10,503 nt of DNA from Candidatus Lightella neohaematopini (GTDB lineage: Bacteria; Pseudomonadota; Gammaproteobacteria; Enterobacterales; Enterobacteriaceae), in the NCBI GenBank assembly GCA_025728395.1, contig JAOBJR010000089.1, positions 1-10,503 on the forward strand, read 5' to 3'. A model generated the notes under the pieces. The model did not search any database. It saw nothing but the letters and a program-made list of their open reading frames with translations, and had not been told where the DNA came from. Both the position numbers and the translations under genes were made by a program. Shown here one piece after another: positions 1 through 7,460 of the stretch. Within the stretch, counting starts at the first letter, position 1. Each line of letters begins with the position of its first letter.

Positions 1-25
1 TGTTTACCAATTTCACCACCTCGGC
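1..25 (-). tRNA. leuU: tRNA-Leu, 5' part only (cut by the window edge)
   Basis: Read on the minus strand, positions 25 to 1 begin GCCGAGGTGGTGAAATTGG and continue GTAAAC. This is the acceptor arm and D-arm of a leucine tRNA and is very close to the start of E. coli leuU. The anticodon and the rest of the gene lie beyond the left end, so the isoacceptor is not visible. The name leuU rests on position: in E. coli the leuU (GAG) tRNA directly follows secG on the same strand, as here, with about 44 bases between them. Confidence 0.85.
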
Positions 26-69
26 AAAAATAAAAATATTTTAATTAAAATAACAACTATAAATATTAT

Positions 70-366
70 TTATTTATTAAAATTTTTTTTTAAACATTTA
101 AGATGTTTTGATGATTGCCAAATATTATCTTTATTTTCAATATTTTTAGTTAAATTAGCTAACAATAAACTAAATAAAAAAAATAATATTGCCAGTATTA
201 TAGTTAACTTAATTATGGTATTTCCAGTATTAATTGAATTAGATAATATATTAGATATATTATGTGTACTAAATGTTAATCCATCATATTTTTTATTTTG
301 TAACATTATAACTATAATTAAAATAGCTGATACTAATAAAAACATAATTATTAATATTTTATACAT
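70..366 (-). CDS. secG: SecG, protein-export membrane protein
   Basis: SecG is the small accessory subunit of the SecYEG translocon in the inner membrane and helps SecA-driven export. The 98-residue protein starts MYKILIIMFLLV, like E. coli SecG (110 residues). It has two hydrophobic segments at about residues 3-22 and 53-71, with the conserved IMLQ after the first helix and a TGN-x(4)-LT-x(2)-LA-x-LFF pattern leading into the second. The C-terminal tail is shorter and lysine/asparagine-rich. It contains a run of nine A's in the mRNA (T9 at 83-91 on the plus strand), so slippage there would alter only the unconserved tail. The start is ATG with an AGGTAG ribosome site just upstream. It lies between folP and tRNA-Leu; glmM, which separates folP and secG in E. 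coli, is missing. Confidence 0.93.
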   Translation of the reverse strand: MYKILIIMFLLVSAILIIVIMLQNKKYDGLTFSTHNISNILSNSINTGNTIIKLTIILAILFFLFSLLLANLTKNIENKDNIWQSSKHLKCLKKNFNK

Positions 367-619
367 ATTTTCTACCTAAAGTATAAAGTATCTAGATAAC
401 ATAAATTAAAATAAATTAATTTTGAGTTTAAATCAAAATTTTTAGGTACTTAATATTTATTAATAATGTTATATTTATTTATTTAATTAATGAATTATAA
501 AATTAATAAATAGCATTAGTTAATTATTTTATATTACTATATAAATCATGTAAACTATTATAGTATAAGATAATAGTTATTATAGTATTACAAAATAATT
601 ATACTAAAGTAGTAATATT
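367..619. other. 253-bp AT-only spacer at the missing glmM position
   Basis: This is the longest gene-free stretch of the window, between secG and folP. In E. coli glmM (phosphoglucosamine mutase) sits here. I can find no open frame or GlmM-like peptide in it, so if it is a remnant it has eroded beyond recognition by eye. It holds an 8-bp inverted repeat (418-425 with 433-440, 7-base loop) and the repeat cluster listed at 553-588. The promoter of secG, if secG has its own, would be here, but I see no convincing -35/-10 pair. Confidence 0.5.
553..588. repeat. 9-bp hairpin overlapping an 11-bp direct repeat
   Basis: AACTATTAT at 553-561 pairs perfectly with ATAATAGTT at 570-578 across an 8-base loop. 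TATTATAGTAT occurs twice, at 556-566 and 578-588, a 22-base period. The cluster lies about 40 bases downstream of the folP stop on the folP-reading strand. It could therefore fold at the 3' end of the folP transcript, but no T-run follows the stem on that strand, so it is not a standard intrinsic terminator. Such repeats also arise by chance in DNA this AT-rich. Confidence 0.35.
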
Positions 620-1438
620 TTAGTTGTTTAAGGTAGATTTAACTATCTTTAAGGCTGCGACGGTCTGTGCAACATCATGTACACGAATAATGTTTGCTCC
701 GTTAATTACAGCAATTACTGCACAAGCAATACTACCATATAGTGATTTAGTAGTACCAGTTAATTTACTTATCATAGATTTATGTGACATACCTACTAGT
801 AATGGTAATTTAAATTTACTAAAGATATTTAATTGTGATAATAACATATAATTATGAGATAAATTCTTACCAAAACCAAAACCAGGATCTAATATTATCC
901 TATCTTGTTTAATACCATATTTTTGGTATTTTTTAATCTGATAATCAAAATATTCACTAATTTCTAAAAGTAAATTAGAATAAAATGGAAAAATTTGCAT
1001 ATTCTTTGGTGTACCTTTTATATGCATAATACAAATTAATAAATTATTATTAGCCATTAATTTTAATATTTTTTTATCCAATGGATATATACTGTTGATT
1101 ATGTCAACACCAGCTAATATACTCTCCTTAATAACTTCAATTTTTGAAGTATTTACAGATATAATAGTGTTAAAACGCTTTTGTAATTCTAATATTACTG
1201 GTATTACTCTATCTAATTCTTCATTTACACTAATATGTTCAGAACCTGGTCTAGTTGATTCACCTCCAACATCTATTATGCTAGCCCCATCATTAATCAT
1301 ACTAGAAACATGTTTAATGATTTTATTCATGGTATTATACTTTCCTCCATCAAAAAATGAATCTGGAGTAATATTTAATATACCCATAACACAAGGATTA
1401 GAAAGATTTAAAACACGATTATTAATAGTTAAATTCAT
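620..1438 (-). CDS. folP: Dihydropteroate synthase
   Basis: FolP joins p-aminobenzoate to hydroxymethyl-dihydropterin diphosphate to give dihydropteroate in folate synthesis (cytoplasmic TIM barrel). The 272-residue protein aligns over its whole length with E. coli FolP (282). Recognisable motifs are MGILNITPDSF (18-28), GGESTRPG (58-65), LDPGFGFGKNLSHNY (183-197), the KS of loop 7 (220-221) and IRVHDV (251-256). Several near-invariant positions have changed. PDSFSDGG reads PDSFFDGG (Phe29). The DTSK of loop 3 reads NTSK (Asn96 in place of the pterin-binding Asp96). NDI reads NSI (Ser116). SRK reads SHK (His219). Thr62, Asn115, Asp184 and Arg252 are kept. The frame is intact. The start is ATG without a clear ribosome site. 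Identity is certain; full activity is not. Confidence 0.95.
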   Translation of the reverse strand: MNLTINNRVLNLSNPCVMGILNITPDSFFDGGKYNTMNKIIKHVSSMINDGASIIDVGGESTRPGSEHISVNEELDRVIPVILELQKRFNTIISVNTSKIEVIKESILAGVDIINSIYPLDKKILKLMANNNLLICIMHIKGTPKNMQIFPFYSNLLLEISEYFDYQIKKYQKYGIKQDRIILDPGFGFGKNLSHNYMLLSQLNIFSKFKLPLLVGMSHKSMISKLTGTTKSLYGSIACAVIAVINGANIIRVHDVAQTVAALKIVKSTLNN

Positions 1439-1475
1439 ATAATATTTAATCTAATAAAAAATAGCTTCTTAATAC

Positions 1476-3323
1476 TTAATTATTATTTTCTTTAATATTG
1501 TCATTCCAATTTGCTGGTGGTCGTACAGTTTTACGTAACATAAGATCATCAATTTGTAATGCATCAATAGTTTCATATTTTATTAGAGCATCTTTCATTG
1601 CATGTAATATATCAATATTATCTAATAATAATTTATATGCTCTATTATAGTTATGTTCTATTAATAATTTTACTTCTTGATCAATAATACGTGCTGTTTC
1701 ATCAGACATATGTTTAATTTTTGCTACTGACCTTCCTAAAAATATTTCTCCTTCTTCTTCAGCATATAATAATGGTCCTAATTTATCTGAAAATCCCCAC
1801 TGAGTGACCATATTTCTAGCTATAGATGTTGCTATTTTAATATCATTTGCTGCTCCAGTAGATACCATATTAACTCCATAAATAATTTCTTCTGCTAATC
1901 TACCCCCATACAATGTAGAAATTTGACTCTCTAATTTTTGTTTACTAGCATTAATAGTATCATTTTCCGGTAAAAAAAATGTTACTCCTAAAGCTCTACC
2001 TCTAGGAATGATAGTGACTTTATGTACTGGATCATGTTCTGGTACTAAACGACCAATAATAGCATGTCCAGCTTCATGATAAGCTGTTAATTCCTTTTGT
2101 ATTTCTGTCATAACCATTGATCTACGTTCAGAACCCATGATAATCTTATCTTTAGCTTTTTCAAACTCTAACATAGATACTACTCTTTTATTTCTTCTAG
2201 CTGCAAATAAAGCAGCTTCATTAACTAAATTAGCTAAATCTGCTCCAGAAAAACCAGGAGTACCTCTTGCAATAAGAGATACGTTAACATCTGAAGACAA
2301 CGGTACTCTACGCATATGAACAATTAATATTTGCTCTCTACCTCTAATATCTGGTAGCCCAACTACTATTTGTCTATCAAATCTACCCGGACGTAATAAT
2401 GCTGGATCTAGTACATCAGGTCTATTAGTAGCCGCAATAACTATTATACTATCATTTCCATCAAAACCATCCATTTCTACTAACATTTGATTTAGTGTTT
2501 GTTCTCTTTCATCATGACCTCCACCAAGACCAGTACCTCTCTGACGTCCAACTGCATCTATCTCATCAATAAATATAATACATGGTGAAGATTTTTTTGC
2601 TTGATCAAACATGTCTCTTACTCGAGAGGCTCCAACTCCAACAAACATTTCAACAAAATCAGAACCAGATATTGTAAAAAACGGAACTTTAGCTTCACCA
2701 GCAATGGCTTTAGCTAATAAAGTTTTACCAGTTCCTGGAGGACCAACCATTAATACCCCTTTAGGCATTTTCCCGCCTAATTTTTGAAATCTATTAGGTT
2801 CACGTAAATAATCAACTAATTCACTAACTTCTTCTTTTGCTTCATCACAACCAGCCACATCCGCAAAAGTTGTTTTTACTTGATCATCAGTTAACATTCG
2901 TGCCTTACTTTTTCCAAATGATATTGCTCCTTTTCCGCCTCCTTGCATTTGTCTCATAAAAAATATCCATACACCAATTAATAATATCATAGGAAACCAC
3001 GAAATAAATATAGATGTTAATAGACTAGGTTCTTCTGGTGGTTCTCCTACAATTTTAATATTTTTATTTAACATAATATCTAATAACTTAGAATCATTTA
3101 TTGGAATATAAGTAATATATTGATTACTATCTTTTTTAATAACAATAATTTCTCTACCATTAATATGTACTTCTCTAATTTGATCTTGATTTATATCATA
3201 TATAAAAGTAGAGTAATCAACTCTACGATTATTAGAGTCATTAAAACCAAAATTTTGAAATATTGATATTAATATAATAGCAACAATTAACCAGATCACT
3301 AAATTCTTTATCATATCGTTCAA
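1476..3323 (-). CDS. ftsH: FtsH, membrane-bound ATP-dependent zinc metalloprotease
   Basis: FtsH is a hexameric inner-membrane AAA+ protease that degrades misfolded membrane proteins and short-lived regulators. The 615 residues align almost without gaps to E. coli FtsH. In order they show a first membrane segment (about 7-23), a periplasmic domain, a second membrane segment (about 102-123), Walker A GPPGTGKT (194-201), the FVG pore loop (227-229), Walker B IIFIDEID (249-256), the second region of homology with arginine fingers in RPGRFDR (311-317), the zinc site HEAGH (416-420) and the likely third zinc ligand Asp494 in STGAANDI. Only the poorly conserved C-terminal tail, about 30 residues, is shortened. 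The start is TTG at 3323, matching the TTG start in E. coli; an in-frame ATG follows three codons later at 3314. This is the best conserved protein of the window. Confidence 0.97.
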   Translation of the reverse strand: MNDMIKNLVIWLIVAIILISIFQNFGFNDSNNRRVDYSTFIYDINQDQIREVHINGREIIVIKKDSNQYITYIPINDSKLLDIMLNKNIKIVGEPPEEPSLLTSIFISWFPMILLIGVWIFFMRQMQGGGKGAISFGKSKARMLTDDQVKTTFADVAGCDEAKEEVSELVDYLREPNRFQKLGGKMPKGVLMVGPPGTGKTLLAKAIAGEAKVPFFTISGSDFVEMFVGVGASRVRDMFDQAKKSSPCIIFIDEIDAVGRQRGTGLGGGHDEREQTLNQMLVEMDGFDGNDSIIVIAATNRPDVLDPALLRPGRFDRQIVVGLPDIRGREQILIVHMRRVPLSSDVNVSLIARGTPGFSGADLANLVNEAALFAARRNKRVVSMLEFEKAKDKIIMGSERRSMVMTEIQKELTAYHEAGHAIIGRLVPEHDPVHKVTIIPRGRALGVTFFLPENDTINASKQKLESQISTLYGGRLAEEIIYGVNMVSTGAANDIKIATSIARNMVTQWGFSDKLGPLLYAEEEGEIFLGRSVAKIKHMSDETARIIDQEVKLLIEHNYNRAYKLLLDNIDILHAMKDALIKYETIDALQIDDLMLRKTVRPPANWNDNIKENNN

Positions 3324-3331
3324 GAAACTAG

Positions 3332-3335
3332 CCTC
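3332..3335 (-). promoter_or_regulatory. Ribosome binding site supporting the TTG start of ftsH
   Basis: On the minus strand GAGG is followed by 8 bases and then TTG (3323-3321), an ideal spacing. From the in-frame ATG at 3314 the same GAGG is 17 bases away, which is too far. This favours TTG as the start codon. Confidence 0.6.
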
Positions 3336-3372
3336 ATCTAATACTTTTAAAAAATTAGTTTTATTTTATTAA

Positions 3373-3975
3373 CTAAAACTTATATTTTATCGCTATAATA
3401 TATACTTCTTTTGACTTTGACTTAGAAGCAATTGGTTTATTAATTTTTACATAAGTAAATAATAAACTAATTATTTTTATATATCTATTTATTTCCTCAT
3501 TATAAAAAATTTTCATAACCAGATTACCATTTTTTGTTAATACCTTTCTACATAATAATATTATTTTAACTAATAAATTATAAAAATTTTTATTATCTAT
3601 CAGAGATATACCGCTAATTTTTGGTGAAGCATCAGATAATATTAACTGTATATTATTTCTTCCTATTTCTATTAATTTATAAAATATTTTATTATTACAA
3701 AAATCTCCTTGTATGAATTTTACACCATTAATTGGATACATAGATAAAATATCACAGGCAATAACTTTACCACTAGGTCTAATTTTATTAATAGCATATT
3801 GTGACCAACTACCTGGGGAAGAACCTAAATCTATTACATTAATATTAGATTTAAATAAATTATATTTACGATTTATTTCGTCTAATTTAAACCAAGATCT
3901 TGCTCGTAATTTATTTTGTTTTGCTTTTTTAGTGAAAAAATCACTAAAATTAATTTTTAACCAATTATTAATCAT
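3373..3975 (-). CDS. rlmE: 23S rRNA (uridine-2552) 2'-O-methyltransferase RlmE (FtsJ/RrmJ)
   Basis: RlmE methylates the ribose of U2552 in the A-loop of 23S rRNA, using S-adenosylmethionine, on the assembling 50S subunit. The 200-residue protein is about 9 residues shorter at the N-terminus than the E. coli enzyme. It begins at the equivalent of the WL-x(3)-FSD segment. The SAM motif DLGSSPGSWSQ lies at 49-59 (DLGAAPGGWSQ in E. coli). The K-D-K-E catalytic set is complete: Lys30 in RSWFKLDE, Asp115 in LSDASP, Lys155 in VMKIF and Glu190 in SKEVYI. E. coli SDMAPN has become SDASPK, an unusual change next to the catalytic Asp. It sits upstream of ftsH as in the E. coli rlmE-ftsH heat-shock operon; I see no clear sigma-32 promoter. 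yhbY, normally divergent here, is absent from the 59-base gap to greA. Confidence 0.95.
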   Translation of the reverse strand: MINNWLKINFSDFFTKKAKQNKLRARSWFKLDEINRKYNLFKSNINVIDLGSSPGSWSQYAINKIRPSGKVIACDILSMYPINGVKFIQGDFCNNKIFYKLIEIGRNNIQLILSDASPKISGISLIDNKNFYNLLVKIILLCRKVLTKNGNLVMKIFYNEEINRYIKIISLLFTYVKINKPIASKSKSKEVYIIAIKYKF

Positions 3976-4034
3976 ATAATACTAAAATAAAATTTATTAA
4001 CTATAATCCTAGATATAAAACTTTTATTAAAAAA

Positions 4035-4511
4035 CTATAAATATTCTATTTTAATAATCTCATATTTTATTTTACCTCTTGGTGTGTTTACAATAACTAT
4101 ATCAGATACTTTTTTACTTATAATGCTTCTTGCTATTGGTGAATGTATAGAAATTAAATTATTTTTTATATTAGCTTCGTCATCTCCTACAATACAATAC
4201 TTTTGATTTTCATTAGTTTTAATATTTCTTAAGCTAACAGTAGCACCAAAAATAACACAATTATTGTTAATTACTTTGGTTACATCAATAATATGAGCAT
4301 TAGCTAACTTTAATTCTATTTCATATATTCTTTTTTCACAGAATACCTGCTGTTCTTTTGCTGCATGATATTCAGCATTTTCTTTTAAATCACCATGAGA
4401 CCTAGCATCAGATATTGCTTTAATTATATTTGGTCTACGTACATTTTTTAAATAATTCAATTCATTTTTTAACTTAACAACACCATTTATTGTCATAGGA
4501 ATTTTATTCAC
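4035..4511 (-). CDS. greA: Transcript cleavage factor GreA
   Basis: GreA enters the secondary channel of backtracked RNA polymerase and stimulates cleavage of the nascent RNA, which rescues the enzyme. The length is exactly the family's 158 residues, and the alignment to E. coli GreA is gapless. The N-terminal coiled coil spans about residues 8-75, with the catalytic tip HGDLKENAEYHAAKEQQ holding the acidic pair Asp41 and Glu44. The FKBP-like C-terminal domain contains IFGATVSL, YCIVGDDEA and ISIHSPIAR. The start is GTG, supported by AGGAG (4520-4524) 8 bases upstream. A proofreading factor kept by so reduced a genome is of interest because homopolymer runs are frequent here. Confidence 0.97.
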   Translation of the reverse strand: MNKIPMTINGVVKLKNELNYLKNVRRPNIIKAISDARSHGDLKENAEYHAAKEQQVFCEKRIYEIELKLANAHIIDVTKVINNNCVIFGATVSLRNIKTNENQKYCIVGDDEANIKNNLISIHSPIARSIISKKVSDIVIVNTPRGKIKYEIIKIEYL

Positions 4512-4519
4512 AAATAATT

Positions 4520-4524
4520 CTCCT
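4520..4524 (-). promoter_or_regulatory. Ribosome binding site fixing the GTG start of greA
   Basis: AGGAG on the minus strand is followed by 8 bases and then GTG at 4511. The next in-frame ATG (residue 6) would be 23 bases away, and the GTG start gives the 158 residues usual for the family. Confidence 0.7.
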
Positions 4525-4603
4525 ATACTAATTATATATAATTATTAATTAATAATTTATAAAATATTAATCAAAAAAACGAATTAATAAAAATATGATA
4601 AAA

Positions 4604-5632
4604 TTAATTTGTTAAATATTTGTATGATTTATTAAATTTTTTATAATTTATTATAAATTTTGCTAAATCATAACATAATTTATTTAGTCCATTTTTATTA
4701 ATTGCAGAAATAATATAATAATTTATATGATAATTAATATTTTTAATTAAATTACATATAATATTATGTAATTTAATTTTTGGTACTAAATCAATTTTAT
4801 TAAATACTAACCAAAATGGTTTATTTATTAATTGTTTATCGTAATAATATATTTCGTTTTGAACAATATTAATACTATTTAATAAATTTTTATCTGTCAA
4901 ATCAACTATATGTAACAATATAGTACATCTTTTTATATGCTTCAAAAAATTTATACCTAAACCAGTACCATTAGAAGCTCCATAAATTATTCCTGGAATG
5001 TCAGCTACAACAAAACTAATATTATTTGTTTGTACTACACCAAGTTTAGGTATTAAAGTTGTAAAAGGATAATTTGCTATTTTTGATTTTGCTGAAGATA
5101 TAGCACACAATAAAGATGACTTACCAGAATTAGGTAGTCCTATAAGACCAACATCGGCTAATAAAATTAATTCTAATTTGATTATTCGTTCTTCACCAGT
5201 ACTACCGTTGGTACTAATTCTAGGAGCTCTATTTACAGAAGATTTAAAATGTGCGTTACCAAATCCTGGTGATCCACCTTTAGCTATTAAAATACTTTGT
5301 TTATTAAATAATATATCTATTATTAAGTTATTGTTTGTATCTAATACTCTGGTTCCTATTGGAACAGTAATAATTTTATCTTTACCATTTTTACCAGTAC
5401 AATTAGATCCTTTACCATGGTGACCATTATTTGCTATAAATTTTTTTTTAAAATGAAAATCTAAAAGATTATTTTTATTTTTGTCAGCTACTATAATTAC
5501 ATTACCACCATAACCACCATTACCTCCATTAGGACCACCCCGAGGTATATATCTTTCTCTACGAAAACTAATACATCCATTACCACCATTACCAGCTTTT
5601 ACTATAATAGTAGCTTCATCAATAAATCTCAT
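4604..5632 (-). CDS. obgE: Obg GTPase (ObgE/CgtA), ribosome assembly
   Basis: Obg is an essential GTPase that binds the pre-50S ribosome and links assembly to growth and stress. The 342 residues show the glycine-rich Obg fold at 1-158 (AGNGGNGCISFRRE, GGPNGGNGGYGG, GFGNAHF), then the GTPase domain: P-loop GLPNSGKSS (165-173), switch I YPFTTL (188-193), DIPG (211-214), NKID (278-281) and a SAIN G5 motif (309-312). The P-loop has Ser in place of the usual Ala and Thr (GxPNAGKST). The protein ends just after the GTPase domain. The acidic C-terminal extension of E. coli ObgE (390 residues) is gone and replaced by a short Lys/Tyr tail. A run of nine A's in the mRNA (T9 at 5441-5449) encodes three in-frame lysines. 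yhbE, between rpmA and obgE in E. coli, is absent. Confidence 0.96.
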   Translation of the reverse strand: MRFIDEATIIVKAGNGGNGCISFRRERYIPRGGPNGGNGGYGGNVIIVADKNKNNLLDFHFKKKFIANNGHHGKGSNCTGKNGKDKIITVPIGTRVLDTNNNLIIDILFNKQSILIAKGGSPGFGNAHFKSSVNRAPRISTNGSTGEERIIKLELILLADVGLIGLPNSGKSSLLCAISSAKSKIANYPFTTLIPKLGVVQTNNISFVVADIPGIIYGASNGTGLGINFLKHIKRCTILLHIVDLTDKNLLNSINIVQNEIYYYDKQLINKPFWLVFNKIDLVPKIKLHNIICNLIKNINYHINYYIISAINKNGLNKLCYDLAKFIINYKKFNKSYKYLTN

Positions 5633-5677
5633 ATTTAATAATTATATTATAAATAAATATATAAATTGTTAGTAGTT

Positions 5678-5935
5678 TTATTTTGGTATTAAATAGACTA
5701 ACTTACGTTTATTTTTTCCACCTTTAGTAAAACAAACTTGTCCTTTAGTTAAAGCAAATAAAGTATAATCTTTACCTATACCAACATAATTACCAGGATG
5801 AAAAGTAGTACCTCTTTGACGTAATATAATATTACCTGCTAAAACTATTTGTCCACCAAAACATTTAATACCTAATCTTTTTCCTGAAGAATCACGACCA
5901 TTTCTAGTAGAACCACCAGCTTTTTTATGTGCCAT
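5678..5935 (-). CDS. rpmA: 50S ribosomal protein L27
   Basis: L27 lies near the peptidyl-transferase centre, where its flexible N-terminus contacts the tRNA acceptor ends. The length, 85 residues, equals that of E. coli L27. The start MAHKKAGGSTRNGRDS is canonical, followed by RLGIKCFGGQ, LAGNIILRQRGTTFHPG and YTLFAL. The ATG has AAGGTAA close upstream. The gene follows rplU after 46 bases, the usual L21-L27 pair. The C-terminal third is more diverged than the rest. Confidence 0.98.
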   Translation of the reverse strand: MAHKKAGGSTRNGRDSSGKRLGIKCFGGQIVLAGNIILRQRGTTFHPGNYVGIGKDYTLFALTKGQVCFTKGGKNKRKLVYLIPK

Positions 5936-5981
5936 TATTATTACCTTTTAAATTTAACAAATATTTTTTGTATTTTAAATA

Positions 5982-6293
5982 CTATAATAAAATATCAATA
6001 ATTTTTATTTGTGTAAACCATTGTCTATGACCATAATTTCTACGATAGTGTTTTCTGCGAATAAATTTAATAATTTTTATTTTTTTATCACGACTATGAT
6101 TAATTATCTTTGCTATTATAGAGATATTTTTAATATATGGATTACCAAATTTGCAAACATTATTTTTGCAATACATTAAGATATTACTTATTTTAATGGT
6201 TGTACCAATTAATTTATTAATTTTTTCAATATTAATAATATCTCCCTTACTAACTAAATATTGTTTATTTCCACTACTAAATAATACATACAT
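5982..6293 (-). CDS. rplU: 50S ribosomal protein L21
   Basis: L21 binds 23S rRNA in the large subunit. The 103 residues match the E. coli length. Family hallmarks are SGNKQYLVSKGD near the start and the basic RRKHYRRNYGHRQWFTQIKI block at the C-terminus. The ATG is preceded by GGAG at 5-base spacing. It is the first gene of the minus-strand block that continues with rpmA and obgE, and it is divergent from ispB as in E. coli. Confidence 0.97.
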   Translation of the reverse strand: MYVLFSSGNKQYLVSKGDIINIEKINKLIGTTIKISNILMYCKNNVCKFGNPYIKNISIIAKIINHSRDKKIKIIKFIRRKHYRRNYGHRQWFTQIKIIDILL

Positions 6294-6359
6294 AAAAACT
6301 CCAAATTTATTTAAGTAAAAATTTATATAACATAACTTAATTGTATTACATTATTAATA

Positions 6360-6390
6360 ATTATAAGATATTAATAATGTTTTTTTACAA
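6360..6390 (-). promoter_or_regulatory. Candidate sigma-70 promoter for rplU-rpmA-obgE
   Basis: Within the 164-base divergent spacer between rplU and ispB, the minus strand carries TTGTAA (6390-6385) and a perfect TATAAT (6365-6360). They are separated by 19 bases (18 if the -35 is taken as TGTAAA), a little longer than ideal. The -10 is 66 bases from the rplU start. TATAAT-like words are common in such AT-rich DNA, so this is only the best candidate seen. Confidence 0.35.
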
Positions 6391-6913
6391 TTATTAATAT
6401 ATAATTAAAAACGTTTATTTTAAAATATTTTTCATAACATGAATCTAAATTATATTAATGAATTTTAAAAATATTATTAAGTTAACTGCTAAAGATATGA
6501 AGGAAGTAAACCATAAAATTATAAAGCAATTACACTCTAAAGTTAATTTAATTAATCAAATTAGTAATTACATAATTAGCGGTGGAAAACAAATTAGACC
6601 TATATTAGTTATACTAATAGTTTATGCTTTAAAATATAATAATATGAAACATCATATAACTATTGCAGCTATAATTAAATTTACACATAATGTAACTTTA
6701 TTGCATGATGATATTATTGACAAATTGACGTTACGTAGAGGAAAAACTACAGTAAATGTAGTATTTGGTAATGCTGTTAGTATTTTAATAGGTGACTTTA
6801 TTTATACTTGTTTATTTAAAATAATAACTACAATAAATTTATTAAAAGTACTAAAATCAATATCATACGTTATTAATAACATTGTGGAAGGTGAGATTAT
6901 GCAATTAATAAAT

Positions 6914-6920
6914 AAAAAAA
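6914..6920 (+). other. A7 run, first frameshift site in ispB
   Basis: The frame before this run ends in codons for NKK. With eight A's instead of seven, the following codons read N-F-N-L-S-T-E-K-Y-M-R, the equivalent of E. coli D-P-D-I-T-E-E-N-Y-M-R. As sequenced, the frame instead stops at 6953-6955. Confidence 0.85.
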
Positions 6921-7329
6921 TTTTAATCTTTCTACAGAAAAATATATGCGTATAATATATAGAAAAACTGCTTATTTATTTGAAGTATCTTCACAAATTT
7001 TAGCAATATTAGCTAGAGCTAGTAAATATCAAGAAAAATCTTTGCGTTATTATAGAAAATATTTAGGGATTACATTTCAAATTATGGATGATTTAATTGA
7101 CTATATACCAAATGAAAAAATTATAAAAGAAAAAATAGGAAACGATTTACGTAATGGTAGATTAACTTTACCATTATTACATATAATGTATTACGATAAT
7201 TCACATCATACTAAACTAGTAAAACAAATTTTAAAAAAAAATAACAGTAAACTAATTATAAAAGTTATCAATGCAATAAATCAATGTAATTCTATTAATT
7301 ACATAAAAAAATTTAGTTTTGTTAAAAGC

Positions 7330-7336
7330 AAAAAAA
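7330..7336 (+). other. A7 run, second frameshift site in ispB
   Basis: With six A's instead of seven (or two more), the codons after AAA AAA read VISYLNCLTPS, aligned with E. coli AIAALQVLPDT, and continue gaplessly to a stop at 7433-7435. As sequenced, the frame ends at 7372-7374, about 20 residues before the family's normal C-terminus. The crossover must lie between 7307 and 7374, because the other frame has a stop at 7304-7306. Confidence 0.7.
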
Positions 7337-7460
7337 GTAATATCATACTTAAATTGTTTAACGCCTTCACATAATAAAGTAAGCATTAGAAAATTTAATA
7401 TATATTATAATAAAACAAGATTATTAGAATTCTAATAAAAGTTTAGACTAAGGATAACAA

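Larger units (their letters stand above)
6458..7435 (+). pseudogene. ispB: Octaprenyl diphosphate synthase, split by two frameshifts at A7 runs
   Basis: IspB is a trans-polyprenyl synthase that extends farnesyl diphosphate with isopentenyl diphosphate to make the side chain of ubiquinone and menaquinone. The first frame (6458-6955) runs from MNFKNIIKLTAKDM through GGKQIRPI and LLHDDIID (first Asp-rich motif) to VEGEIMQLINKK, then leaves homology. The second frame, picked up just before ATG 6946, reads YMRIIYRKTAYLFE on to QIMDDLIDY (second Asp-rich motif) and ends early at 7374. One extra A in the A7 run at 6914-6920 joins the first two parts without a gap. One A fewer in the A7 run at 7330-7336 opens a third frame to the stop at 7433-7435, which matches the E. 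coli C-terminus. The restored protein has 325 residues (E. coli 323). Catalytic residues are intact, so decay is recent, the gene is rescued by slippage, or the reads carry homopolymer errors. ppa follows 25 bases later. Confidence 0.9.

Noticed and set aside
418..440. 8-bp inverted repeat in the spacer between secG and folP as a terminator or operator
   Set aside because: The stem is almost all A/T with no proper T-run on either strand in the right place; such stems are expected by chance at this base composition.
367..619. A hidden glmM remnant or small RNA in the secG-folP spacer
   Set aside because: All frames are short and show no GlmM motif, and there is no stable GC-containing fold; nothing supports either call.
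624..851. Plus-strand open frames opposite folP, and similar ones opposite ftsH, rlmE and obgE
   Set aside because: They mirror well recognised minus-strand genes, resemble no family and have no ribosome sites; they are shadow frames.
6946..7374. The second ispB frame as an independent short gene starting at ATG 6946, overlapping the first by 10 bases like a coupled pair or a two-subunit enzyme
   Set aside because: The match to IspB begins upstream of this ATG (N-F-N-L-S-T-E-K-Y) and the ATG is an internal methionine in E. coli IspB (N-Y-M-R). A single A at the A7 run explains the split more simply.
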